50,097 nucleotides of DNA from contig NZ_JANHOK010000006.1 in NCBI RefSeq assembly GCF_026929975.1, positions 1 to 50,097 of the forward strand, in the 5' to 3' direction. The DNA is from Bartonella sp. F02 (GTDB lineage: Bacteria; Pseudomonadota; Alphaproteobacteria; Rhizobiales; Rhizobiaceae). Below are positions 19,040-27,736 of the stretch, piece after piece; within the stretch, counting starts at the first letter, position 1, and each line of letters begins with the position of its first letter. The notes under the pieces are model-generated. The model saw only the letters and a program-made list of their open reading frames with translations, was not told where the DNA came from and made no database searches. A program made the translations under genes and the position numbers.

Positions 19040-21307
19040 GTGCCTTTGACATTTTTGGATTATTTGGAATGTAAAGAAATTAAACAAGCCTTTATCCGTG
19101 GACAAATGGCGTTTGTTCTTTCATCTGATGGTAAAAATATTCTTTGGTCGAATGGTGCTGCTGCATATTTTTTTGGTTTTTCTTCTGTTGAGGATGCAAC
19201 TTCACAGCATGGTTTTTTTGATCAAGAAGTCTCTTATAAAATCCTGAAGAGTGCTCAGTCTTCACGTTTTATTATGTTAAACGGTGTGAAGTATTGTGCT
19301 GAATTTTCTATTTTTTCAGTTAACATTTCGAGGATTGGTCAAGTATTTTTATTAGAAGCGATCCTTACAGAACACATTTCTATCATTGCCGGTTTAGATA
19401 ATGCGACAAGGTCTGTGGCTGTAATTGATGCAGATGCAATCATATTGGAATCTTCTTCACATTTTGATTGTGTTGATGAAACGGTTAAAATTCTACTGCA
19501 AACTATTAATGATGATTCACCGGTAAAGACTGTCTTATCTGTAGAAAATGGCAATATACACGTTGGTGTTATTCGCTTGGAAGTGAATCCTGAAAATTTT
19601 CTTATTTTATGTGTGCAATTAAATAAAGAGCAGTTAATAAAACAAAAGAGATCTTTCAGTTTTTCATCTAAGCTTTTACCAAGGCGTTTTATTTGGACAA
19701 TGGATGCAGATGGTTATTTTTGTGATGTCTCAGAAGAGTTATATGAAACTGTTGGCCCCATATCTTCTCATATTGTAGGAGCTGATTTTGATCAACTTGC
19801 CAAACAATTTAATGATGAGCGTTATCGTACTCTAAGTAGTTTTATTAAGTCGACTATTCCTTGGAGTGCGCAGAAAGTTGAATGGCCTATAGATGGTTGC
19901 TCGGACAAACTTGATGTTGAATTATCTGCTTTGCCAATTTTTGATCTTGGACATCGGCTTAAAGGGTTTCGTGGATTTGGTATTTTAAAACTCAGAGAAA
20001 AAGTACAAGATACACAAGATGCAAAGCGATCTGTAAACACATCAACTCTTTCGGAAGTTGAATGTTTAGCTTTTCGTGAAATAGCAGAACGATTGCGGAG
20101 TGAATTACATTCGTCTTTAGAAGAAGAATCGGTTGTTGAGGATATGTCGGTACAATTACCGCTCACTCAGCCATCAGCTTCTGTTAATGTTATAGAACAT
20201 GTGTCAATGAAAGAACCTTCGGCAATTTTATCGCTATTAGATACGGTGACAGATGGTGTATTGTGCATTGATGAACAGAGGCTTGTTCAATTTGTGAGCA
20301 ATTCTGCTTTAGCACTAATGAATTATGAAATAAATGAATTATTAGCACAGCCACTCTTGTCATTCTTTACTGTACAAAGTCGAGTTTTGATTGAAGAATA
20401 TTTTGAACGAACGCGTGCGACAAGAAAAATCCAGATCTTTAATTGTCATGAAAGCGTTGATTTGGTAACGAAAAATAATGATACTTTAGCGATTTCTATG
20501 ATGATCGTACCATTGATTCAGCAAGGTCATTACGCTGTTGTTTTGCGCAATATGATGGAGGTTGCTTACTCTTTTGATAATGCAGGAAAAGAAAATAAAA
20601 TAGCCAGAGCTGTTGATGAAATACAGACATTTTTAAATATGCTCATTGATTTCGCAGAAAATACACGTGATGGTCAGTTTAGTCACGTAAAAAATGAGCG
20701 TTATTATGAAGATTTATCTCATATTATTTCATTTGGAAAACAGATATTATCATTGATGTATCAATTATCAGAATATTCTAAAATGAATGATGCTGGTATA
20801 AAGAGTCGCGTTAATACCTCTCTTATTACTCAAGAGTTTGATGTGATATCTCATTTACGCACGAATATAGCTTTTTTTGAAACACAAGCTAATCATAATG
20901 GTATCATTATGCGCATTGTGGCACCGGTGCATGTTCCATTCATTCGGATATCACCACAAGTGTTTCGGCAAGTTATATGGAGTCTTCTTTTTAATGCAAT
21001 TCATTTCACTCCCTCGGGAGGACAAATTGTTATCCACGTTTTTTATGGCAAAGGGCAGTGTGTGAAGATTTCTGTTAGCGATAATGGTGTGGGAATGAGT
21101 GAAAAGGAAATCGCTTGGATTATGCAACCTTATGATCCGATAGAGTGCACAGATGATCAGTGTTATGAGAGGGTGTTAAAAGAAACTGGTTTGGGATTAG
21201 CGATGTGTAAGACGATGGTAGAAGAGAATGGAGGTCAATTTTTATTGTTTTCAAAACCACATCACGGGACAACAGTCGAAATGTTTTTTCCCGTGTTTCG
21301 TGAATAA
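19040..21307 (+). CDS. PAS-domain sensor kinase-like protein with degenerate H-box
   Basis: 755 residues, no membrane segments. PAS-like regions lie at the N-terminus (residues 23-50), around 216-310 and 396-510. The HATPase domain is intact: N-box SLLFNAIHFTPSGGQ, G1 SDNGVGMSE (about 680), G2 ETGLGLAM (about 715). In the dimerisation helix, where PdhS/PleC/DivJ-type kinases have ISHEIRTPLN, this protein has AVDEIQTFLN, so the phospho-acceptor His is Asp (D526) and the conserved Pro is Phe. It therefore probably cannot autophosphorylate normally, recalling DivL of Caulobacter, where Tyr replaces His and the protein acts as a regulator of the CckA-CtrA cell-cycle pathway. Start is GTG 19040 or TTG 19046; the AAGGA at 19034 is better spaced for the latter. 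Confidence 0.8.
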   Translation: MPLTFLDYLECKEIKQAFIRGQMAFVLSSDGKNILWSNGAAAYFFGFSSVEDATSQHGFFDQEVSYKILKSAQSSRFIMLNGVKYCAEFSIFSVNISRIGQVFLLEAILTEHISIIAGLDNATRSVAVIDADAIILESSSHFDCVDETVKILLQTINDDSPVKTVLSVENGNIHVGVIRLEVNPENFLILCVQLNKEQLIKQKRSFSFSSKLLPRRFIWTMDADGYFCDVSEELYETVGPISSHIVGADFDQLAKQFNDERYRTLSSFIKSTIPWSAQKVEWPIDGCSDKLDVELSALPIFDLGHRLKGFRGFGILKLREKVQDTQDAKRSVNTSTLSEVECLAFREIAERLRSELHSSLEEESVVEDMSVQLPLTQPSASVNVIEHVSMKEPSAILSLLDTVTDGVLCIDEQRLVQFVSNSALALMNYEINELLAQPLLSFFTVQSRVLIEEYFERTRATRKIQIFNCHESVDLVTKNNDTLAISMMIVPLIQQGHYAVVLRNMMEVAYSFDNAGKENKIARAVDEIQTFLNMLIDFAENTRDGQFSHVKNERYYEDLSHIISFGKQILSLMYQLSEYSKMNDAGIKSRVNTSLITQEFDVISHLRTNIAFFETQANHNGIIMRIVAPVHVPFIRISPQVFRQVIWSLLFNAIHFTPSGGQIVIHVFYGKGQCVKISVSDNGVGMSEKEIAWIMQPYDPIECTDDQCYERVLKETGLGLAMCKTMVEENGGQFLLFSKPHHGTTVEMFFPVFRE

Positions 21308-21321
21308 AGCGTTGTGTAAAT

Positions 21322-21735
21322 TTATTTTTTTTCAGCTAAAAGATCTCTAATTTCTGTCAAAAGCTTTTCTTCAGAAGATATTTTTTTGGGTTTTTCTACT
21401 TCTTCTTGTTTGTGACGAATTTTATTAATGACTTTAACGAGAATAAATAAAACCCAAGCAATAATGAAAAAGTTTATGAGAATTGTTATAAAATGTCCAT
21501 AGCTAATGGTCGCTCCAGCTTCTTTCGCAGCACTTAAAATAGCTTTTTTTTCGCCTGAAAGTTGAATAAACATATTAGAGAAATCAATACCACCTGTGAT
21601 AAAGCCAATGATTGGCATCATAATGTCGTTAACAATTGAATTAACTAAGTTAGAAAAAGCACCTCCTATAATGACACCGATAGCTATATCGATCATATTA
21701 CCTTTTAAGGCAAATTCTCTGAATTCTTTAAGCAT
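21322..21735 (-). CDS. mscL: Large-conductance mechanosensitive channel
   Basis: 137 residues, typical for MscL. The N-terminal helix [20 protein letters not shown] leads into TM1 ([20 protein letters not shown]), a periplasmic loop, TM2 ([20 protein letters not shown]) and a charged cytoplasmic helix ending [13 protein letters not shown]. The homopentamer opens under membrane tension to release solutes in osmotic downshock. AGGGAAA precedes the ATG at 21735. It converges with the sensor-kinase-like gene, only 14 bases apart, so the two transcripts probably overlap. Confidence 0.96.
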   Translation of the reverse strand: MLKEFREFALKGNMIDIAIGVIIGGAFSNLVNSIVNDIMMPIIGFITGGIDFSNMFIQLSGEKKAILSAAKEAGATISYGHFITILINFFIIAWVLFILVKVINKIRHKQEEVEKPKKISSEEKLLTEIRDLLAEKK

Positions 21736-22204
21736 TATATTTCCCTTTTCCGCGTGGTTCTTTACAGTAGTTTTAATTACCGCTTTTTATGAAAAAGAAA
21801 AGAGGGATTTTTATTTTTGCGAGAAGTTATATGACAGGCTATTAAAAATATTTTGTAAAGAACATTATAATGCGTAAATTTTAAATGCAGGGTATTAATT
21901 GCATATAATGTGATTGTAATTTAGACCAAATTTAGATCATTTTTGATTGATCTAAGCAATTTATTCAATTTTATCTCTTAATAACTCCTAAAATAGTACA
22001 AAGTAAGTTTTTTCAAGATGAAAATATTTTTTATAGATACTGTATATCAATCTAAATTGTATTGACAGTTATGGAAGATATTTTTTTGTTTAATGAGGTG
22101 GTGTGTTTCTATTTGAAGGCTGTATTTTTTGTGATGGTCTTGGATATTGTAAAGCTTAAATGAGCTGTCAAAAGAATTGTTTTTATTTTATGGAGAAAGA
22201 GAAA
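21736..22204. other. Divergent spacer mscL / pyrD
   Basis: About 470 bases, AT-rich. An 8-bp inverted repeat, TTAGATCA (21932-21939) with TGATCTAA (21948-21955), could be an operator or small hairpin. Promoters for mscL and pyrD are expected here. No gene seen. Confidence 0.4.
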
Positions 22205-23296
22205 ATGAGTTTCTTTCGTTGTATTGGTCGTTCTGCTTTATTTATGCTTGATCCAGAGCGAGCACATCGCTTGGCAATTGCAGGACTGAAAAGTGGATTA
22301 AACAGTTATCAGAAGATTATTGATAAGCGTTTATGTGTGAGCGTTGCAGGTCTTGAATTTGAAAATTTTATTGGTCTTGCTGCAGGGTTTGATAAAAATG
22401 CAGAAGTTGTCAATGCTGTTTTACGTTTAGGATTTGGTTTTACTGAAATTGGTACTGTTACACCAAAGCCGCAGGCTGGAAATCCTAAACCAAGACTTTT
22501 TCGCTTGATCGAGGATGAGGCGATTATTAATAGAATGGGTTTTAATAATGATGGGCACCAAATTGTTTATGATAGGTTACGTGCATGTAAATTATCCGGT
22601 ATTGTGGGAATCAATATTGGTGCCAATAAAGATACAGCCAATAAGATTGATGATTATACTGCAGGGATTGCCTGTTTTTATGATGTTGCTGATTATTTCA
22701 CAGTGAATATTTCTTCACCAAATACACCAGGGTTACGTGATTTACAAACACGAGATAATTTACGGCTTTTAATTAATGCGGTTGCTCGAGCACGCAGTAA
22801 TCAAAAGAAAAAACATGGATTTTCTATTCCAATTTTTTTAAAAATTGCTCCTGATCTTACGGAAGACGAATTAGATGATATTGCTGAAGAAATAAAGCTT
22901 TCTGATTTTGATGGTTTAATTGTTTCTAATACGACGCTTTCTCGTTCTGGTCTTATGAATAAAGCATTTGCTGCTGAAAGCGGTGGGCTATCAGGACAAC
23001 CGCTATTTGAGCGCTCCACCATTGTGCTTGCAAAAATGCGTCAAAAGCTTGGTAAAGATATTGCGATTATTGGGGTTGGTGGTGTACGGAATGCACAAAC
23101 TGCTTTAGAGAAAATTAAGGCTGGTGCAGATTTGATACAACTTTATAGCGGAATGGTTTATGAAGGACCGGGTCTTGCAATAAGCATCATAAAAGAAGTT
23201 CTACAACTTATGCAGCAAGAGGGTGTTGAGAACATCAAGACTTATCGTGATAAGAATGTTGAGCGTTGGGCAAAATATGCACTTCCTTTGGAATAA
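22205..23296 (+). CDS. pyrD: Dihydroorotate dehydrogenase, class 2 (quinone)
   Basis: 363 residues from ATG 22205, chosen because GGAGAAAGAG stands 6-15 bases before it; an in-frame ATG at 22160 would add 15 unconserved residues. The enzyme oxidises dihydroorotate to orotate in pyrimidine synthesis, passing electrons through FMN to quinone at the inner membrane. The N-terminal amphipathic helices typical of class 2 ([20 protein letters not shown]) are present, then [32 protein letters not shown], the catalytic serine region [14 protein letters not shown] (Ser 170/171), IVSNTTLSR and IIGVGGV for the FMN phosphate. Looks complete. Confidence 0.96.
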   Translation: MSFFRCIGRSALFMLDPERAHRLAIAGLKSGLNSYQKIIDKRLCVSVAGLEFENFIGLAAGFDKNAEVVNAVLRLGFGFTEIGTVTPKPQAGNPKPRLFRLIEDEAIINRMGFNNDGHQIVYDRLRACKLSGIVGINIGANKDTANKIDDYTAGIACFYDVADYFTVNISSPNTPGLRDLQTRDNLRLLINAVARARSNQKKKHGFSIPIFLKIAPDLTEDELDDIAEEIKLSDFDGLIVSNTTLSRSGLMNKAFAAESGGLSGQPLFERSTIVLAKMRQKLGKDIAIIGVGGVRNAQTALEKIKAGADLIQLYSGMVYEGPGLAISIIKEVLQLMQQEGVENIKTYRDKNVERWAKYALPLE

Positions 23297-23437
23297 AATT
23301 GTTGTTTATTGACAAAAATGGTATGATTTTTTTAAATAGACTTGCAAACTCTTTTGATCTTCCGTATGTGACACAGTAGAAGAGTGATTACATATTAAAT
23401 AGTGAATGATTATTGGAAGATTGACTATTTATTTTAT

Positions 23438-23514
23438 GCGGTTGTAGCTCAGCTGGTTAGAGCGCTGGTTTGTGGCACCAGAGGTCGTAGGTTCAAATCC
23501 CACCAACCGTACCA
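23438..23514 (+). tRNA. tRNA-His (GTG)
   Basis: 77 bases including encoded CCA. The anticodon loop TTGTGGC gives GTG, and the T loop is TTCAAAT. The acceptor stem GCGGTTG pairs with CAACCGT, so the first pair is G1-U72 and the discriminator is A. The base before G1 is T, so the otherwise universal extra G at -1 seems not to be encoded, as described for a large group of alphaproteobacteria. Confidence 0.95.
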
Positions 23515-23686
23515 ATTTCCCTATTATTTTTTTGTAATAATAAGCATTCTGTAGAAATATCAAAGTACCTTCTATTTTATAAAGGTATCGTATTCTTTAA
23601 AAATCAAATATATACAATTTTATGCAGTGCTTATGTAGGAAATGATGCTATAACAAAAAAACGAATTATTTTTTAGTTGGTGTGTT

Positions 23687-25114
23687 ATGGCTATAAAAGA
23701 TAACAAACAAATGATAAAAAAAAATTGTGAACCTATTTCCGATGTTTTAAAAAAATTACGTGGTGTTGAAAGCTGGGAAGAAGTCTTGCCATGGCTTGCG
23801 TTTCGAGATGTGGAGGATATTGAATGTATCACGCCTGATCAGGCTGGGGTGGCGCGTGGAAAGATGATGCTTTCTAAAAAATTTACATCAGGAACATCAT
23901 TGGCATTACCATCTGCTGTTTTTATGACGACAATTTCAGGAGATTATCCTGAAGATGGTCATGGTTTTGAATATCCAGAAACAGACGGTGATTTACGTCT
24001 TGAACCTGATCTTTCTACATTGAGTATTGTTCCATGGGAAGAGGCTCCGACAGCACAAATAATTTGTGATCTTGTATACCAAAATGGGCAATCCGTTGAT
24101 TATACGCCGCGTAATGTTTTGCGAGCAGTCATTGATTCATATGTGCAAATGGGATTAGAACCAGTTGTTGCGCCAGAAATTGAGTTTTATTTGGTGCAAA
24201 AAAATCCTGATCCTGATTATCCTTTAGTGCCTCCAGTTGGTCGTTCTGGTCGTTCGATTGGTGGTGGGCAAGGTTATTCGATTGCGGGTGTTAATGAATT
24301 TGATGAGTTTATTGATGATATTTATCATTTTTCAGAAGCACAAGGGTTAGAAATTGATACTCTTATTCACGAAGAAGGAGCGGGTCAGTTTGAAATCAAC
24401 TTGCGTCATGGTCATCCTATTGAATTAGCAGATCAAGTTTTTATGTTTAAGCGAACCATTCGTGAAGCAGCTCTTAAACATGATATGTACGCGACTTTTA
24501 TGGCAAAGCCTATTCAGGGGCAACCAGGATCTGCTATGCATATTCATCAATCTGTTCTTGATAAAAAAACAGGTTTGAATCTTTTTACACAAGAAAATGG
24601 AGAAGAAAGTATACATTTTCGCCATTTTATTGGTGGATTACAAAAACATATGGCTGGAGCACTTGTTATGCTTGCTCCTTACGTTAATTCTTATCGACGT
24701 CTTATGCCAGGTCTTTCAGCGCCGGTTAATTTACGTTGGGGATATGATAATCGTACAACTGCTTTCCGTGTTCCGCGTTCTGTCCCACAGGGGCGGCGTG
24801 TTGAAAACAGATTGCCTTCATCTGATGCTAATCCTTATTTAGCACTTGCAGCCTCTTTAGCTTGTGGTCTTATTGGTTTGCAGCAAAAACTTGAACCAGA
24901 TGAGCCTGCAACAGAGACTGTGAACGCTGATAATATTGAATTGCCACGTGGATTAATTGAAGCGGTTAATTTGTTTGAACAAGATGCAATGTTACGGGCT
25001 ATTCTAGGAGATGCGTTTGTCAGTACTTATGCCGCTATTAAACGGCAAGAGTTTGAAACTTTTATGGAGGTTATTAGCCCGTGGGAGCGTGAATATCTCT
25101 TGCTCAATGTTTAA
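23687..25114 (+). CDS. Glutamine synthetase family protein, gamma-glutamylputrescine synthetase-like
   Basis: 475 residues with the GS fold. Metal and substrate motifs are visible: the beta-grasp N-domain, APEIEFYLVQ, EGAGQFEINLRHG, FMAKPIQGQPGSAMHIHQS, and NRTTAFRVP with the ENRLPSSDANPYLALAA segment. It lacks the adenylylation-loop style of true GlnA and is followed three bases after its stop by an FAD oxidase gene, the same pairing as puuA-puuB. I infer ATP-dependent ligation of glutamate to putrescine or a similar amine as a route for polyamine breakdown. The start is ATG 23687 or 23711; neither has a good ribosome site. Another amine substrate is possible. Confidence 0.8.
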   Translation: MAIKDNKQMIKKNCEPISDVLKKLRGVESWEEVLPWLAFRDVEDIECITPDQAGVARGKMMLSKKFTSGTSLALPSAVFMTTISGDYPEDGHGFEYPETDGDLRLEPDLSTLSIVPWEEAPTAQIICDLVYQNGQSVDYTPRNVLRAVIDSYVQMGLEPVVAPEIEFYLVQKNPDPDYPLVPPVGRSGRSIGGGQGYSIAGVNEFDEFIDDIYHFSEAQGLEIDTLIHEEGAGQFEINLRHGHPIELADQVFMFKRTIREAALKHDMYATFMAKPIQGQPGSAMHIHQSVLDKKTGLNLFTQENGEESIHFRHFIGGLQKHMAGALVMLAPYVNSYRRLMPGLSAPVNLRWGYDNRTTAFRVPRSVPQGRRVENRLPSSDANPYLALAASLACGLIGLQQKLEPDEPATETVNADNIELPRGLIEAVNLFEQDAMLRAILGDAFVSTYAAIKRQEFETFMEVISPWEREYLLLNV

Positions 25115-25117
25115 GTA

Positions 25118-26410
25118 ATGATGACTATGATTGATCATAATGCAATTTCTCCAGGAATCTCTTGGTATGAAGATACTTTAAAAGATCGTCCTTTTTACCC
25201 ATTTGTTGATGACCAAATACAGTGTGACGTGGTTATTGTTGGAGGCGGTTTTACAGGACTTTCAGCGGCCTATCATCTAGCTAAATCTGGTGTGAGTGTT
25301 GTTTTATTTGAAGCTTCGCGTTTTGGAGATGGCGCTTCAGGCCGCAATGGAGGACAATTAGGAACAGGTCACCGACAATGGGTGGAAACATTAGAGAAAC
25401 AATATGGTTTTGAACGCAGTAAAGTTTTATTTGATTTAGCTGAAGAAGCTAAAAAAGATATCTTATCTTTATGCGCTATGCCCGAGTGTGATGTTGATTT
25501 TATGGCAGGTCAGATGTCTGTTTTTCATAAGAAACGTGAAATAACGGCTTATCAACGGCACGTTGAAATGATGCAACGTTATGGTTATCTTGGTCTTACT
25601 TTTATGGATAAGGTTGAAGTTACTGAACGACTTGGCTCTTCTTTTTATCATGGAGGTATTTATGATACGGATACGGGGCATATCAATCCTTTAAAGCTTG
25701 TTGTCTGGTTAGCAAAAAAAGCAAAAGAAGTGGGTGCTAAACTTTATGAGAAAACACCAGTAACGGCCATAAAGCGTAATAATCACCAATATATTGTAAC
25801 AACAGAACGATGTAACATAACAACAGAAAATATTTTATTGGCAACCAATGCGTATAATCTTGGACTTCGGAGTTTTGTTGAGAAAAATATAGTTTCCATT
25901 CGTTCATATATTGGAGCCACTGAACCGTTACCAACGAATAGTTCCATTCTTCCAGGTGGTGAAGCGGTAGATGATTCTCGTTTTATGGTCCGTTATTTTC
26001 GAAAAAGTATAGATAACCGTTTATTGTTCGGTGGTGTTGAAAGTTATGATAATCAGCATCCTGTTAATTTAGATGCACGTATACGACGACAGATTGTTGA
26101 AATTTATCCTCATTTACAGGGTATTAACTTAACACATCATTGGGGGGCTACGGTAGCAATTACGGTTGAGCGTATGCCTTATATCCGCCAACTAAAACCA
26201 GGTATTATGTATTGTGGTGGATATTCAGGACACGGGGTTATGCTTGCTCCTTTTGTAGGAAAATTATACGCTGAATGGTTTTCTGGAAAACGTGAGCGGT
26301 TTAAATATTTTCAAGATTTAAAGATTTCATCTTTTCCAGGAGGAAAAATTTTGCGGTTTCCACTGATATTCTTAGCAATGAATTGGTTTTCTTTATTAGA
26401 TCATTTTTAA
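25118..26410 (+). CDS. FAD-dependent amine oxidoreductase, PuuB/OrdL-like
   Basis: 430 residues of the DAO (glycine/D-amino acid oxidase) family. The FAD Rossmann motif CDVVIVGGGFTGLSAAYHLA is at about residues 36-55, followed by ARFGDGASGRNGGQ-like residues (SRFGDGASGRNGGQLGTGH), typical of gamma-glutamylputrescine oxidase. The C-terminal motif MYCGGYSGHGVMLAPFVGKL closes the FAD site. It would oxidise gamma-glutamylputrescine to the aldehyde with release of H2O2 and ammonia. The gene starts three bases after the GS-like gene, so they form an operon. Several ATGs (25118, 25121, 25127) are possible. No puuC or puuD lies here; the aldehyde dehydrogenase at 14357-15787 could supply the next step, but that is a guess. 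Confidence 0.82.
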   Translation: MMTMIDHNAISPGISWYEDTLKDRPFYPFVDDQIQCDVVIVGGGFTGLSAAYHLAKSGVSVVLFEASRFGDGASGRNGGQLGTGHRQWVETLEKQYGFERSKVLFDLAEEAKKDILSLCAMPECDVDFMAGQMSVFHKKREITAYQRHVEMMQRYGYLGLTFMDKVEVTERLGSSFYHGGIYDTDTGHINPLKLVVWLAKKAKEVGAKLYEKTPVTAIKRNNHQYIVTTERCNITTENILLATNAYNLGLRSFVEKNIVSIRSYIGATEPLPTNSSILPGGEAVDDSRFMVRYFRKSIDNRLLFGGVESYDNQHPVNLDARIRRQIVEIYPHLQGINLTHHWGATVAITVERMPYIRQLKPGIMYCGGYSGHGVMLAPFVGKLYAEWFSGKRERFKYFQDLKISSFPGGKILRFPLIFLAMNWFSLLDHF

Positions 26411-26468
26411 TTGGTCAGTTACTCTTTTATTGTCTGCACAATAAATTGTTACGCAATGAACGCATATT

Positions 26469-26490
26469 CATTTTAAGCATGCTTAAAATG
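26469..26490. terminator. Perfect 22-bp palindrome between convergent genes
   Basis: CATTTTAAGCA is followed directly by its reverse complement TGCTTAAAATG. It lies between the convergent FAD oxidase and folD genes and is followed by an A/T-rich run on each side, so I read a bidirectional terminator. With no loop bases it must open at the centre when it folds. Confidence 0.55.
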
Positions 26491-26530
26491 AAAAATTAGA
26501 TAAGTAAAAGTTATATATTATATATAATGA

Positions 26531-27430
26531 CTAGAAGTTTGGTATAGGGAGCTTATGTGCTCGAGCTGCTGCTTTAAGTGTATTAACCATAAGCATAGCA
26601 ATAGTCATAGGGCCAACACCGCCTGGAACGGGTGTGATGGCTGCCGCTTTTTCTTTAATTGCTTCAAAGTCAACATCACCAACGAGACGGGTTTTGTTTT
26701 TGCCTTTTTCTGGTGCGTCAATTCTATTTATGCCAACGTCAATAACAATAGCTCCATTTTTAACCCAATCTTTTTTAATTAATTTTGGACGACCAACAGC
26801 TGCAACTAAGATATCAGCACTGCGGCATACTTCATCAAGATCACGAGTACGGCTATGAGCAATAGTCACTGTGGCATTTGCGGCTGTTAATAGGGCTGCC
26901 ATTGGTTTTCCAACAATATTAGAACGTCCAACGATAACAGCATCAAGACCGGACAAATCCTGTCCACATTGTTGTTTGATCATCATCATAGCGCCAGCTG
27001 GCGTGCAAGGAATGATTGTGTCATCAAATACGTTTGCTGCGAGTTTTCCTACATTGATATAGTGAAAACCATCAACATCTTTTTGCACTGCAACAGCTTG
27101 GGTAATTCTAGTGGTGTTGATATGAGCTGGAAGAGGAAGTTGCACTAAGATGCCGTGAATTGTAGGATCAGAATTTAATGTTTCAATGAGTTGAAGGAGT
27201 TCTGCTTCTTGAGTTTCTTTGGGAACCATATGTTTGACAGAAAAAAAGCCACATTCTTCCGCTTTTTTGCTTTTTGAGGAGACATAAACTTGACTGGCGG
27301 GGTCATCTCCAACAATAATAACAGCAATTCCAGGTTGTATATTGTGGATGTTGCGGAGTTTTTTTGTTTCATCTTTGACTTTAATAATAATATCTTCAGC
27401 AAGTTTTTTTCCGTCAATAATGTTATTCAT
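26531..27430 (-). CDS. folD: Methylenetetrahydrofolate dehydrogenase / cyclohydrolase
   Basis: 299 residues, bifunctional enzyme interconverting 5,10-methylene-, methenyl- and 10-formyl-tetrahydrofolate with NADP, supplying one-carbon units for purines and formyl-Met. Visible motifs: [20 protein letters not shown] with the active-site lysine in [36 protein letters not shown], the nucleotide-binding [17 protein letters not shown], and [15 protein letters not shown] at the C-terminus. The start ATG at 27430 has AAGGA upstream. It stands alone, convergent with the putrescine-type operon and divergent from the AsmA-like gene. Confidence 0.96.
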   Translation of the reverse strand: MNNIIDGKKLAEDIIIKVKDETKKLRNIHNIQPGIAVIIVGDDPASQVYVSSKSKKAEECGFFSVKHMVPKETQEAELLQLIETLNSDPTIHGILVQLPLPAHINTTRITQAVAVQKDVDGFHYINVGKLAANVFDDTIIPCTPAGAMMMIKQQCGQDLSGLDAVIVGRSNIVGKPMAALLTAANATVTIAHSRTRDLDEVCRSADILVAAVGRPKLIKKDWVKNGAIVIDVGINRIDAPEKGKNKTRLVGDVDFEAIKEKAAAITPVPGGVGPMTIAMLMVNTLKAAARAHKLPIPNF

Positions 27431-27736
27431 GAAGGAGATCCTTTCAGTAGGGCTATTTGCTTTTTTAAAATATTTTATGACAATAAAATAGAGTTTTATT
27501 GCAAAATTGAGAACAAGAAAGTTATTTTAATAGTTTTTACCCATTTTTACTTTTGAAAGTGTAAGAAAATAATAATTTTATAAAACAGGTATTCCATTGT
27601 TGTTGTAATAAAGTTTGGGTAAGAAGAATAATGCAGCGATTAAAACTATAAAAGATATATTAAATTATAAAAATTTTCTTAGCAGTAATTTGGTTTAATT
27701 GTGAGTTGTTATAAAAACAAAACGTAGAGGAAAATT
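27431..27736. other. Divergent spacer folD / AsmA-like gene
   Basis: About 300 AT-rich bases with no gene; it must hold promoters for both neighbours, but I can define no boxes with confidence. Confidence 0.4.

Noticed and set aside
26555..27062. Several plus-strand frames opposite folD
   Set aside because: They are antisense shadows of a well-conserved gene.
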